Positions 41,154 to 51,397 are shown, counted from the stretch's first letter. The stretch is 64,000 nucleotides of DNA from Symbiodinium natans (GCA_905221605.1 CAJNDS010002285.1:338501-402500), one strand, 5' to 3'. Translations and numbers: made by a program. Notes: generated by a model not told the origin, from the letters alone.

Positions 41154-41693
41154 GTTTTAGTTTTTTTTCTTTCAGGTTTAGGGTTTATGATTTAGGGTTT
41201 CGGGTTTAGGGTTCAATGTTTTTTTGGGTTTAGGTTTTTGCAAACCAGTGGCCCTGCCTGCTAATTATTTGTGGGGATGCGGCCCGTAGTTCGAGGGACA
41301 CTAGACAAGCAAAGCATTGAGTCATATAACCCTAAACCCTAAACCCTAAACCCTAAACCCCTAAGCCCAACCTTGAACTGGTGAGATGAGTTGACCTGTA
41401 CTTGATTCAGTTCACGTCGGCTTCGTGAAAACAGTTCTCAGGTAGGATACTATGGGTCAACCGCAAATTGGAAACCCTACGCCCCAACACCAAGCCCAAA
41501 TTCGCCTAGATTCAGGGACTAGCGCCTTTACAGTTCACGGTGCAACTTTTGGCAGCCTGGCTTGTGCAGTGCGATCTCATCAGCGTAAAAACCTCAACCC
41601 TAAACCCCTAAACCCTAAACCCCTAAACCCTAAACCCTAAACCCCAAACCCTAAACTTCAAACCCTCAACCCTCAACCCCGAACCCAGCCAAG
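41154..41693 (+). repeat. Intron CC-DD, inverted telomere-type arms
   Basis: TTTAGGG variants at 41172-41240. CCCTAAA at 41328-41368 and again, as CCCTAAA and CCCCTAAA, at 41592-41685 just before CAGCCAAG|GAAGGC. Confidence 0.75.
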
Positions 41694-41935
41694 GAAGGCT
41701 TGGGCCACTCGGCACAGTGGCTATCCAGAGTTCTCGACCAGATGATTACGAGCGGGAGGACGTCGGCAGCGTTCAGGTCTTTACAGCCTTTGTGGAAAGG
41801 CGTGCTCCGGCAAGTGATTACGGCTCTGAAAGTTTCTGGAGATTCAGCAATCCAAGACATGGTGAAGTTCATGGAGAAGTATTTAGAGCAATGCTCACTG
41901 GAAAGCATCTTGCCTAGAACAAGCGTCTGTTTGTC
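41694..41935 (+). CDS. Giant-gene exon DD
   Basis: Frame EGLGHSAQWLSRVLDQMITS, SLQPLWKGVLRQVITALKVS, IQDMVKFMEKYLEQCSLESI. Helical, with the recurrent W-L-x-x-L motif. The true 3' edge lies before the TAG at 41937. Confidence 0.6.
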
Positions 41936-42299
41936 ATAGTGTTATTGGCTTGTGAGGGGATGATAAATTGTGGAGGATGAGGTGCATCCACTCCAATCCC
42001 CCCAGCTCCAGAGACACGAGAGAATCAAGAGGGCTTTCCGTCAAAGTAAAGTCTAAGCGTAGACGTCCAGTCCGGATGGAACCTGCTGCGTGAGGTTTCC
42101 TGCCGATCTTCCAGCACATGTATTCGCTGTATTCCACAGGCAAACTAGACGAAGACTCAAGCCCTACCATAAGCTTGCCGCAGCTGCTCCTCATGTGCAC
42201 CCTCTTGTGCCTGGACAAGGAGCCTTGAAAGGAGGTTGGGGAGTCAGGATGAGCATTTTCTGGGTTGCTGTGGAGGAACTGAACCATGAACATACATGT

Positions 42300-42480
42300 A
42301 TGTGATATGAAACATATGTGTACTTCATATTGGATATATATATATATGTATATAAATATATCTATGTCCATACACACGCACACCCACTATGTGTATATGA
42401 GTATAGACACATATAGAAAATATGTATGTATACACACACTTTGCATATTTTCATATTTATGTACACACATCTGTCATTAG
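42300..42480. repeat. AT-rich microsatellite region
   Basis: ATATGTGTA, TATATA and ACACAC tracts between exons DD and EE, with no telomere-type repeat in this intron. Confidence 0.7.
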
Positions 42481-42546
42481 TTAGCATTAGTTAGCTGTTT
42501 AGGTTCTCTACCATGGCAGAAAACAGAACACATCTCGCGGTTTCAG

Positions 42547-42889
42547 GAAGGAATTCTGGATGCAGTCCCCGGGATGCACTGCCTCGGCATCCGCCTGTCG
42601 CTCCAGCCGCTGCTGAACCGGATCGTGACCCATGCAAAGGTGCTGGCGAACCAGACGGATACCCAGCAAAACATGCTGGGCTCCTTGCTGCGGGGCCTGG
42701 AGCAACCTGGTGGCTTCGCCAGCACGCTGCGCGAGATGCGGAAGATGGTCCGGGAGTCGGCGAAGCAGCAGCTGGGGTCCCTCAGCAGACTCGAAGGTGA
42801 CTACCTCGATGTCCTTCTGAACACCGTCGACTTGAAGGAGCTCCTGGATGATGGAGGCAAGCTAGCAAAGCGCATCCTTGCTGCAAGAT
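42547..42889 (+). CDS. Giant-gene exon EE
   Basis: GTTTCAG|GAAGGAATTC. Frame EGILDAVPGMHCLGIRLSLQ, PLLNRIVTHAKVLANQTDTQ, LREMRKMVRESAKQQLGSLS, LLNTVDLKELLDDGGKLAKR. Donor GCAAGAT|GTGTCAG. Helical, with no family recognised. Confidence 0.7.
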
Positions 42890-43054
42890 GTGTCAGCACC
42901 CTAGACCTGTCACGTTCTGCTCAAGCTCCCAGCCTTGAACCCTAGAAGCCCTCAACCCCAGACACCTTGAGCCTCAAAACCTCAACTTGCTTTTAGCCCC
43001 ATCACCCCTAAAACCCCATAAACAACCCATCTCGGAGATCCATGGCCCCCCGCA

Positions 43055-43150
43055 GATGCGTCGGCCTTTCAAAGCGTTAGCCAGGAATTGGACTGAAAAC
43101 GTTTGTCCAGATGCTGGTGCGGCTTCCTGCTCACCTGCAGGTTCCGCCGG
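43055..43150 (+). CDS. Giant-gene exon FF (tentative, frame unclear)
   Basis: One frame reads DASAFQSVSQELD then a stop; another from about 43093 reads LKTFVQMLVRLPAHLQVPP and runs into CCGCCG|GTTTAGGG. Both look like the family. A one-base error or a small intron between them would reconcile this. Confidence 0.3.
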
Positions 43151-43228
43151 TTTAGGGCTTAGGGCTTAGGGCTTAGGGCTTAGGGCTTAGGGCTTAGGGC
43201 TTAGGGCTTAGGGCTTAGGGCTTAGGGT
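43151..43228 (+). repeat. Homogeneous TTAGGGC array
   Basis: After one TTTAGGG unit come about ten consecutive GGGCTTA units with no other variant, an expansion of a variant telomere-type repeat. Confidence 0.95.
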
Positions 43229-43519
43229 ACGCGTAGCTTCGAACCTGGGGCGCAGCTTGGGGCAGGTTTGGGTGCATCAGGCTTTCAGGCTCTAGGAATT
43301 CCATCCCCCGGGTGCGTCGCCGGAACCTACCACGACTAGACTGCAGGGTCTGGTCTTCTAGTCAACCCCTGAACCGCACCTCAAAGCAAGTCACATGTAT
43401 ATGCATGTATACGCGAACAAGAAAGACTTGCTAAATTCAAGCCGTAAACCCTAAAGCAGATCAGAAATACAAATATACACATACTGCAAATATAAGAATA
43501 TGGTTAAGTACGTAAATAT

Positions 43520-43630
43520 ACGCACATGTGTATATATATATATATAGTACACATATATATATATATATAGAGTACACATATAGATAGATAGATAGATAGA
43601 TAGATAGACAGGTAGATAGACAGATATGTG
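43520..43630. repeat. TA and GATA microsatellites
   Basis: Two (TA)n tracts separated by TAGTACACA, then (GATA)n and GACA units to about 43625. Confidence 0.9.
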
Positions 43631-43739
43631 TGTATGCAGAACACTAGGTGCCAGCTCTTAGCCATGCCAGGGCCTGGAGCCACTCTGGGCCGCCGCTCAG
43701 AACGCCCTGCACAACCAGGACAGGGCCGAAAGCCCACGA

Positions 43740-43988
43740 GGGTTTTAGGGCTTTGGGGGGGCTTTAGGGGTTGCGAGGGGTTTTAGGGCGTTTAGGAGCT
43801 TTTGGGTTTTTAGGGTTTCGGGGCGTCTTTAGGGGTTCTAGGGGGTTTTGGGGGTTTTGGGTTTTAGGGTTTTTCGGTTTTTTAGGGCTTGAGGGGCTTT
43901 AGGGGCTTTCAGGCTTTAGGGCTTTAGTGGCTTTCGGGCTTTAAGGGGTTTTAGGGTTTAGCGGTTTAGGGGTTTAGGGCTTTCGGGC
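43740..43988 (+). repeat. Degenerate G-strand repeats before exon GG
   Basis: GGGTTTTAGGG, GGGGCTTTAG and GGGTTTCGGGG variants. This is one of the exceptions where the G-rich strand lies upstream of an exon. Confidence 0.7.
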
Positions 43989-43997
43989 TGTGTAATC

Positions 43998-44795
43998 ATG
44001 AGTTCGACTGGCATCGTTGGCCCGGGTGGCTTCTTGCGATCCGCACAGAGCTGTCAGACGTTTCAGGAGGCGTCCGAGCACATGGCCAGCATCTACTGGA
44101 CATCGCTTCGGCAACTGCAGCTGAGCGAAGTCGGCCCACTTCTTCAGTCAATCATCCATGCACACACTTCACCGGAGCTGCTGACTCGTCATGACAATGG
44201 CTTCCCGCTGCTTTGTGGCAGCATGCTGGTGATGTGCGGTGAGCAGATCCAGCGTGCGGCGCGCAAGCAGGGCTTCCTCTTCGAGGCCAAGATCCTCGAG
44301 GCGCTCATGACCTCTTCCAACTTGCAACAGATTCAGACCTTCATGAAGATTGAGCCCAAGTGGCTCTTCCAGAAGCTCAGGGAAGTCGTGTCTACAAGCG
44401 TGGAGCAGCAGAGCACAAACTTCGCCAACTTCCGGGAAGCCGCCACAGGCGCAGCGAAAAGCGTGGAGCAAAAAAGGGTCAATCTCGAGGAGCAGCTCAA
44501 GAATCTCCACCTGGCCCAGGGGGATCTTCTCGCCTTGCTGTTGCTGCAGGGCGGGCAGGATATCCTAAATCGGCTCTTGGACCTCTTTCGGGCAGAGACC
44601 GTCGAGGAAGAGGATCTCCAGCAAGTCGCGAAGGATCTTCAGAAGGTTGCGGAGGACATCCAGGAGCAGAAGACGAAGCTGGAGGAGCGCAAGAAGCAGC
44701 TGCGGGAGCTGCGGGAAGACTTGCAGCTGAAGGTGGAGGAGTGGCTGCTCAAGCCCGAGGCGAGGTTTGCGGTTGGCGGACCTTTGAATGTTTGA
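43998..44795 (+). CDS. Giant-gene exon GG with coiled coil
   Basis: Open from ATG at 43998. The exon may begin at GCACAG|AGCTGT (44049). Contents: QLSEVGPLLQSIIHAHTSPE, ILEALMTSSNLQQIQTFMKI, EPKWLFQKLREVVSTSVEQQ, then a heptad-like coiled coil (KDLQKVAEDIQEQKTKLEER, KKQLRELREDLQLKVEEWLL). Coiled coils allow self-association or partner binding. A possible donor is GCGAG|GTTTGC at 44765. Confidence 0.7.
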   Translation: MSSTGIVGPGGFLRSAQSCQTFQEASEHMASIYWTSLRQLQLSEVGPLLQSIIHAHTSPELLTRHDNGFPLLCGSMLVMCGEQIQRAARKQGFLFEAKILEALMTSSNLQQIQTFMKIEPKWLFQKLREVVSTSVEQQSTNFANFREAATGAAKSVEQKRVNLEEQLKNLHLAQGDLLALLLLQGGQDILNRLLDLFRAETVEEEDLQQVAKDLQKVAEDIQEQKTKLEERKKQLRELREDLQLKVEEWLLKPEARFAVGGPLNV

Positions 44796-44965
44796 ACAGG
44801 TTCGGGGAACGTAAAGACAGGCTGATCCCTGGTTCGACCAGTTTTTCCAAGGGGCTGCCAACCTCAAAGTCCGAAGCATGCAGGAGAGGTCGGCGAAAGG
44901 CACTGACAATAAGTCCTTGTCCCGAGCCGGTCGCCAAGCATAATATAGGGGCTAAGAACTACTAG

Positions 44966-45358
44966 TATTCCCTTGCGGCTCCTTTAGAATTATACTATGA
45001 GAACCCCGCAAAAACTTTATTCTAATCATCAAGGCCCCCATATTTGACCTCCCTGGCCACATGACAGGCGAAGGTGACACTCTTGCTGTCGATGCGCAAG
45101 AAGATGTCTGCTTGGAATGTTGCTTGGGAGGACAGCTGGTTTGCAAAGAGAGGTCTGTCTCTTCTTTTTGTCCATGCTGTCAGACCCTAAAGCCTCAACC
45201 CTAAACCCTAAACCCTAAACCCTAAACCCTAAACCCTAAACCCTAAACCCTAAACCCTAAACCCTAAACCCCAAACCCTGAACCCTAGACCCTAAACCCT
45301 GAACCCTAAACCCTGAACCCTGAACCCTAAACCCTAACCCCTAAGCCCTAAACCGCAG
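44966..45358 (+). repeat. Sequence and C-strand array before exon II
   Basis: CCCTAAA and CCCTGAA array at 45183-45356 leading to ACCGCAG|GACATG. A frame at 45027-45165 (IKAPIFDLPGHMTGEGDTLA) may be another exon, but I cannot place its edges. Confidence 0.65.
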
Positions 45359-45469
45359 GACATGCAGGCGGTCATCCAGGGCCTTGACGCGCTGGACGAA
45401 AAGGTGGAGGAGATGGTGGCAACGGCTGACGACTCCTGGGTGAAGCTTCTGACCTACGAGCAGGAGAGG
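45359..45469 (+). CDS. Giant-gene exon II
   Basis: CCGCAG|GACATGCAG to GAGAGG|GTTTTAAAC, phase 0. Frame DMQAVIQGLDALDEKVEEMV then ATADDSWVKLLTYEQER, similar in plan to exons V, Z and X. Confidence 0.65.
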
Positions 45470-46150
45470 GTTTTAAACACCACTCGAAACAGAGAGTTTG
45501 TAAGAACCACTAGCAGAAGAGGGTACATTTAGTCACCCTAAACCCTGAACCCCAAACCCTAGACCCCAAACCAACCCGAAACCCCAAACCCCAAACCCCA
45601 ACCCAAACCCCAACCCCCCGAACCCCAAACCCGAAACCCGAAACCCGAAACCCTAAACCCTAAACCCTAAACCCAACACGCTAAACCCTAAACCTTAAGT
45701 TTCTGATCTACAAGCCAGGGGGGTGCCGCCTCCCGAAGCTCCAAGTTGTTGGCCTTAGCGAAACGCCGCGCGGAGCTCAAGGAGGGGGTTGCTACAAGAA
45801 TCAAAGCCCTAAACCCTAAACAAAACCCTATGAGCCCTAAAGCCCGCAGCCCTGACTGAAACCCTAGGCCTAAGAACCCTACAACCCTAAGCCCTAAAGC
45901 CACCTCGCAGCCACACCACAGGGGCTGGGGGGGGGGGGGGGGAGTATATACATATATGTAAAATATATATGTATGTATACATATATATGTATACATATAT
46001 ATATATATATATATATATAAATCCATCTTTCTTCGCATTATTCGTTGTTTCAATTTCTTTGGGTGGGGGGGGGGTTCTAGAATACAGATTAAGGTATGTT
46101 GGGTTCTAACTTCAGCGGTTCCTCTTTCTTCCTATGAGACCCTTAAAGAG
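45470..46150 (+). repeat. Intron II-JJ
   Basis: CCCTAAA, CCCCAAA and CCCGAAA variants at 45533-45700, a G run at 45926-45942, AT repeats at 45943-46020, and an acceptor at TTAAAGAG|GACGCC. Confidence 0.65.
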
Positions 46151-46279
46151 GACGCCTTGGAACTCATGGAGCCCGGCCTCAACTGGGCTCGCTTCCGGGA
46201 TCGCCTGTCGCAGTCCGCGCTTTCACCTGCCGCCCTCCGCAAAGCGGATGCCGCGAAGCTGCTTCAGCACTTTCGCCAG
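46151..46279 (+). CDS. Giant-gene exon JJ
   Basis: AAAGAG|GACGCCTTG to CGCCAG|GTGCGC, phase 0. Frame DALELMEPGLNWARFRDRLS then QSALSPAALRKADAAKLLQH. Confidence 0.65.
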
Positions 46280-46391
46280 GTGCGCCGGGCTGACACTAAA
46301 CTTATGCTCTCCTAAGCCCGAAACCCTAAGCCCCAAACCAGTCCCTATAAATGTTGGACCCGAAGAACCCCTCAAACCTAAGTCTCATCAG

Positions 46392-46406
46392 GTCCAGGCG
46401 CTTTGA
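46392..46406 (+). CDS. Possible terminal exon of the giant gene
   Basis: CATCAG|GTCCAGGCGCTTTGA continues exon JJ in phase as HFRQ-VQAL-stop. No later block shows the helical pattern, so the gene may end here. Confidence 0.35.
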   Translation, partial: VQAL

Positions 46407-47493
46407 CCCTTCTTGGCCGCAGACCACTGAAGCTGAGCAGATGTAGAAGGATTCCGTTCGATGCATCCCGCCATGTCCTGTGTCCTGCCATCACAGTATG
46501 AAAAGAGCATGCAATACTTGCTGCAATTCATCTAGTATCATCTCGTACATGGGGTCATGGTCAATGAGTTAAGGCTGTTAGAGCCTGAGCGGCGGGGCGG
46601 CGACCCAGCCACACGTTGAATGCTGAGGCTTGTCGACCGCATCTTGGGCCTCAGGTCACTGTTGCGTGCCAGCGCGGCACCTGTTCGACTTAGAGTGGCC
46701 CTGTAGGTGACCACAGAGGTGGCGAGAGGCGCCACTACTTGTCAGAAAGGAGAGGCTGAGGCTGCGCGCCAGCTCAAAGTCAGGTGTATGCTACATACAT
46801 TCACAGCTTTGCAAAACCTTTGTGAAACTACCTGGGGCTTCTTCTTTTCAGTGTGTTGTTTACTGTAGTGCCGGAAGCCTCGTGTGGACATCAGGTTGGT
46901 CCTCCTGGTCGTCCATGCTGTATTTCGTCCCATCAGCATGTGAATTCAAGGCCCCCCGCGGCCCTTTAGGGGCGTTTTTGCGGTGGAGCGCTCGGAATTC
47001 AGAGCTTGGCGGGTGGGCCTCTTGCGCTGCAGTGCCCGGGCAGGCCAGTAGACTTCGTTGCCCTGGAACCGCTTCAGGGTGGTTAGAGTTAGGTACCCGA
47101 GGCACGTGAGAGAGTTCGGAAGCCGGCTGCGGGCTTCATGCCTCAGCTTACTGGGATTGCGGGTTGCCTTCACAATATCAGGTTTCCACACAGAAATTTA
47201 CTGCGGTGTATGGCAGACTTGGTCCGTGATGTAGGGCGAAGCTGATGAAGCTATTCCTGCACGTTGCCAGAGCCAAAGTCCACGGAGGCCACCCAATGCC
47301 TCGCTGAAACAAAGCACCATGGGTAGGGGAATGTCCAAGTCCTATGCGCCTGGTGAGCTTGCTTAGCTCTTACACTCAGCTACCCTTCACATGGTGCCTT
47401 GTGAGTTTTCAACGCCAGCTTGGCGCGGCTAAGAAAGCTGTGCACCGTTACAAGCGACCCTGGCCAGATACCATTCAAGTGGGTCGAAAAAGT

Positions 47494-47608
47494 CATGGTT
47501 TGGGAAGTTCCCCCCTTATTCTAACAGTCCTGAATAGGGATTCTAGTACCCCCGATTATACTCCCTACTAAGGACTGTTCGTATAAGGGGGGAACATCCC
47601 AAGTCATG
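47494..47608. mobile_element. MITE-like palindromic element 1
   Basis: 115 bp with near-perfect 26-bp terminal inverted repeats (23 of 26 matching) containing GTTCCCCCCTTAT / ATAAGGGGGGAAC, and an inner inverted pair AACAGTCC / GGACTGTT. It has no coding capacity. Confidence 0.7.
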
Positions 47609-47693
47609 CCTTCCAAGCCTCATGGCCCTTAAGGGGCTGGGAGTTGCGGCGAGCACTCGGCGGCTGATGACCTGCACGCCCCCGCACATATGG

Positions 47694-47746
47694 AGGTTTA
47701 GGGTTTAGGGTTTAGGGTTTAGGGTTTAGGGTTTAGGGTTTAGGGT
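47694..47746 (+). repeat. TTTAGGG array
   Basis: Seven uninterrupted TTTAGGG units outside any exon I can support. Confidence 0.95.
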
Positions 47747-48126
47747 GTTATCTGAGTGGCATCCTAGTGGAACTACTCGCATGCAAAGATTCCTATAACG
47801 TCAGAATTTGGGTCTAGCATTGCCGATTGTAGTAGTGTCGTCCACTCGTCCGATATGAATGCGATTGGCCTTTAGACTCCACATTCAGAGATCAGAGAGT
47901 TGCAGCTGGCACTTACTCGATGCGGGAGGCGCAATGAGCTATCCTGGCTGCTCAGAGTTCCCATGTTTCAGAATTCGCTACGAATGCGCCGAGCGCGGCA
48001 TGATGAAAGTTTCGCAGAATCGGTGGAAGCCCACAGAACACTAGTTCCCGATGGACTCAGCCCTCACCCACAACTTCTGTGTTCTGACTCCGTGCAAAAA
48101 CAATACCATTGCAAGGGTGGTCAGTG

Positions 48127-48195
48127 ACAACCCTAAACCCTAAACCCTAAACCCTACACCCTAAACCCTAAACCCTAAGCCTAAACCCTAGACCG
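48127..48195 (+). repeat. CCCTAAA array
   Basis: About nine CCCTAAA units with one CCCTACA variant. Confidence 0.9.
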
Positions 48196-49377
48196 GGAAG
48201 TGGTCCGGGTACTGACTAGCCGTGCTTTGTCATGGGCTCATGTGGGGCGGATGGCGGCATCCTGGACATGCCGCCTTCGCACAGAGAATATATTGTTTGT
48301 TTCATATATTCATCCATTAGTAGTTGCATATTGGTATATACATACACATAGTATATATGACTATATCAGTGTACAAATAGAGATACATGAATATATGAAT
48401 ATACGATGAGATGATTCTATTATTAGAATACAAATACAAGTTGACGTATTATCCTCTTGGATTCGTATATTCGTATATTGCTATCGTGATCTTGCTCACA
48501 TAGCCGTTGTTGCATGCCCTTCACATGGCATCACTAAAAAGGCGTTTTGAGCAGAGCTTTGCATGGCGAAAAACTCATCGCCAGCAAAGCATCTTCCACC
48601 GCAGTTTGACCATCTCCTGACATGCAGAAGAGCTTCAGCTCGCTGTAGCGCATCTTCATAGCTGCTCTTTTGCGCAAAGGTGGCAGCGATTGACCCGAGA
48701 GCGCGCGCACGCGCACAGAAAAAGGCGACTGCCACGCTTGAGAGGAGAAGAGGGCGAATGAGCTGGTGCGGAGAGGAAGGTGCAAGAGGGTTTTGGACCC
48801 TTTCTGCTCGCTGCTTTCCCTGAACCCTAAACCCTCATCGCAACGTGTTGGCCACGCTGCCTTGGTCGCAATGTGTTGGCTCGTAGACGCGTGTGTGTTT
48901 CACCCAACTCTCAGAGTTCGCCTTCGCCTTGGAACTCGGGCTACAAACTCGTGTAATCCTACAGACATGTAACATCCGATCAGCATATACTGCTCCAATA
49001 CTCCACTAGCCGTAGTACCGCCTCATAGCTCCTACGTCCCCAAGGGAGGCGTCTTGCAGAGTACTGTCGGTCGCCGTCTCACCTCGTGTGCGGAGAGGGT
49101 GGAGTGGTGCCACGGAGGCGGCAAAGCCGCTGCTCGGTGGCCCAGAGTGCGACCCTAAACCCTAAACCCAAAACTTTAAACCCTAAACCCCAACCCGATT
49201 CCTTAAACTCTAAAACCTTAAACCCTGAACTTTTGACCCGAGACTTTCGAGCCCAAAACCCTAGACCTTAAACTCTAAACCTTAAACCCTGAACTTTAGA
49301 CCTGAACTTTCCCAAAACCCTAAACCAACTTTCCTCTCGCCACCCTTCCACCGAGCTGATCCGCCGGCCTCGACAAG

Positions 49378-49412
49378 ATGTCTGACCCGGAGGCGCCAGA
49401 AGCCAATGCAGG
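49378..49412 (+). CDS. Cassette-gene exon 1 with likely start codon
   Basis: ACAAGATGTCTGACCCG opens MSDPEAPEANAG, acidic and Ala/Pro-rich like the later exons of this gene. A donor lies near GCAGG|GTCTGTGG, followed by G-strand repeats. Phase to the next exon is not settled. Confidence 0.5.
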
Positions 49413-49811
49413 GTCTGTGGCTTTTAGGGTTCAGGGTTGTAGGGTTTAGGGTTTAGGGTTTTGGGTTCAGGGCAGACATTCAGAGTGTAGGGTTTAGGGT
49501 TCAGGGGTCCAGGACACTCGAGGTTTTGTTGGATATGGTTGCAGCATGGCCCAGACACGTGACATGAACACGCTTGGCGAAGGGCAGCCCTCTGCCCACT
49601 TCTAAGCCCTAGGCCCTGTAATACTGAGCCTTAAACCCCAAACCCTAAACCTAAACCCTAAACCCTGAACCCAAACCCAAAAACCCCAAACCCTAAATCC
49701 TAAACCCTAAACCCTAAACCCTAAACCCTAAACCCTAAACCCTAAACCCTAAACCCTAAACCCTAAACCCTAAACCCTAGACCCTAGACCCTAGACCGGA
49801 CGGGAGTCCAG
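49413..49811 (+). repeat. Intron with inverted telomere-type arms (cassette gene)
   Basis: TTTAGGG and GGGTTCAGGG variants at 49432-49510. CCCTAAA at 49625-49798, ending in three CCCTAGA units before GTCCAG|GAAGAG. The layout is the same as in the giant gene. Confidence 0.8.
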
Positions 49812-49902
49812 GAAGAGGAGTACGAGGACGACTTCCAGGATGCGGACTACGAGGACGACTTCGACTCTGACGATGCTGAGGTCCAGGAGGAGGAGGAGGA
49901 CG
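49812..49902 (+). CDS. Cassette-gene exon 2, acidic repeat
   Basis: Frame EEEYEDDFQDADYEDDFDSD then DAEVQEEEED: an internal repeat YEDDF and almost only acidic residues, as in disordered or basic-protein-binding tails. It ends in a G run, so the 3' edge is unclear. Confidence 0.6.
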
Positions 49903-50663
49903 GGGGGGGGGGAGTCCAGCCCCACAGAGTTTAGGGTTTAGGGTTTAGGGTTTGGGGTTGAGGGTTTAGGGTTTAGGGTTTGGGGGTTTGGGGTTCGGGG
50001 TTTAGGGTTTGGGGTTTAGGGCTTAGGGTGAATCCCCGAACTCCTGAACGCAAAACCCTAAACTCTACACCCTAACCTAAATCTAAGCCCAAAATCCTAA
50101 TCCCTTATCTCTGAATCCTAAACTCGAAGTGCTAAACGATAAGCCCGAACCCCCAACAAGTTTGATAAACTTTAAACCCTACAGGCGCAAGGGCAAGAAA
50201 TCATAGATATGTGAATGAAGAAACAAATACTGAACTACTTTTCTCTCTCTCTCTCTATATATATATATAGATTTTGTGTATACAGAAAGGCAACCCAAAC
50301 CCCCAACCCTCCTGCCCCAGCAGACAGAAACCCAACATGAGAGGGTTTTTGGCATTGGCTCTGGTGAGTGTGTATAGGTCTCCTTACAAAGAAGACTTAA
50401 ACCGCAGCCTACCTATGTGTGTAGTCCTGTATACTGGAAGGTTCTAGGGCTTCTGTATTTATAGTGTTTCTAAGTTTTACAGGGTTTGGATAGGCGGCTG
50501 CAGGGGGGGGGGTTTGTGAAACAAGTTGGAAGAGCTTATTGCAGTATTATAGGGTTTGAAGGGTAAGCGGGTTGAGGGTTCAGGGTTCAGGTCCCCCAAA
50601 CCCGATCGACCCCATAAACCCTTAACCCGAAGCCGTGCAAGCCCTTCAAATCCTTGGGTCAAG
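49903..50663 (+). repeat. Intron with G-strand array and microsatellites
   Basis: TTTAGGG and GGGTTTGGGG at 49928-50036 after the donor. Degenerate C-strand units at 50037-50180. (CT)n(TA)n at 50240-50270. Confidence 0.75.
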
Positions 50664-50735
50664 GAGGCCACTTCCGCGGCCGACTCTTCACCCGGCACGC
50701 CGATGCCAGAAAGCGATGCGGGAAGCTTCGAGGAG
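50664..50735 (+). CDS. ESDAGS cassette 1
   Basis: GGTCAAG|GAGGCC to TTCGAGGAG, 72 bp, phase 0 at both ends. Frame EATSAADSSPGTPMPESDAG then SFEE. Confidence 0.75.
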
Positions 50736-51034
50736 CGTGGAACTTTGCGTGTTTGGGTTGTAAGGCTGATAATTCATGGTTTGTGGGTGTAGAGTCAGGG
50801 GTGTTGGGAGTGCGAGGGGGTGGGCTAAAGTAGTAAGTGAAAGTGCAAGTGCAAGTGCAAGCGAAAAGTGAAGTGAAAGTGAAAAGTGAGATTTGAAACA
50901 GTGAAGATGCGTTCACTCGCGGCTGGCTGTTCTTTCCTTGACCCGGTTGTGCTCGCTTTGCCTCACGTCGTGTTCCCGCATTGCCTGCATATACCAGCTG
51001 TCGAATGTCGTCCGCACGTTTACTCACCTGGCTG

Positions 51035-51126
51035 GCTCTTAGTAGGGAATGAGGGAATGAGGTACCCTATAGAATCCCTTTAAGGGTAGATATCGGGCCC
51101 TCATTCCCTCATTCGTTACGAAGAAC
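51035..51126. mobile_element. MITE-like palindromic element 2
   Basis: Ends carry GAATGAGGGAATGAGG / CCTCATTCCCTCATTC, an exact 16-bp inverted pair inside longer imperfect arms (CTCTTAGTA... / ...ACGAAGAACC). Confidence 0.65.
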
Positions 51127-51319
51127 CAGGGGTCACACGGTGTCCGAGGTCATGCAGCCGCAGTCACCCCTGAGAAAAGTTCTTCGCATGCCTGGTCCGC
51201 CGTACGCTCTGAAGCCCTGAGATGGTCATAGGGTTTGGGTTTAGGGTTTCGGGTCCATAGTCTCGAAGCCCCAAGCCCTGCAAACCCCTCTAACCCTGAG
51301 CCGCCCCTCACATGACGAG

Positions 51320-51397
51320 GCAGCCGACCCCTCGGCGGCCCAAGAGCCTTCCGCGCTCGCCGCCAGCCCAGAAAGCGATGCGGGAAGCCCGGAGGAG
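51320..51397 (+). CDS. ESDAGS cassette 2
   Basis: ATGACGAG|GCAGCC to CCGGAGGAG, 78 bp, phase 0. Frame AADPSAAQEPSALAASPESD then AGSPEE. A palindromic element begins at the next base. Confidence 0.75.

Larger units (their letters stand above)
46407..49377. other. No gene supported
   Basis: Holds a miniature inverted-repeat element (47494-47608), a TTTAGGG array (47694-47746), a CCCTAAA array (48127-48195), an AT-rich stretch (48290-48490) and, at the end, degenerate CCCTAAA variants (49151-49330). The short frames have no paralogues here. It is likely the spacer between two genes and would hold the promoter of the second. Confidence 0.5.

Noticed and set aside
44765-44799. A 35-nt intron joining exon GG to the frame GERKDRLIPGSTSF
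   Set aside because: The splice dinucleotides and phase fit, but 35 nt is shorter than any other intron here, so I did not adopt it.
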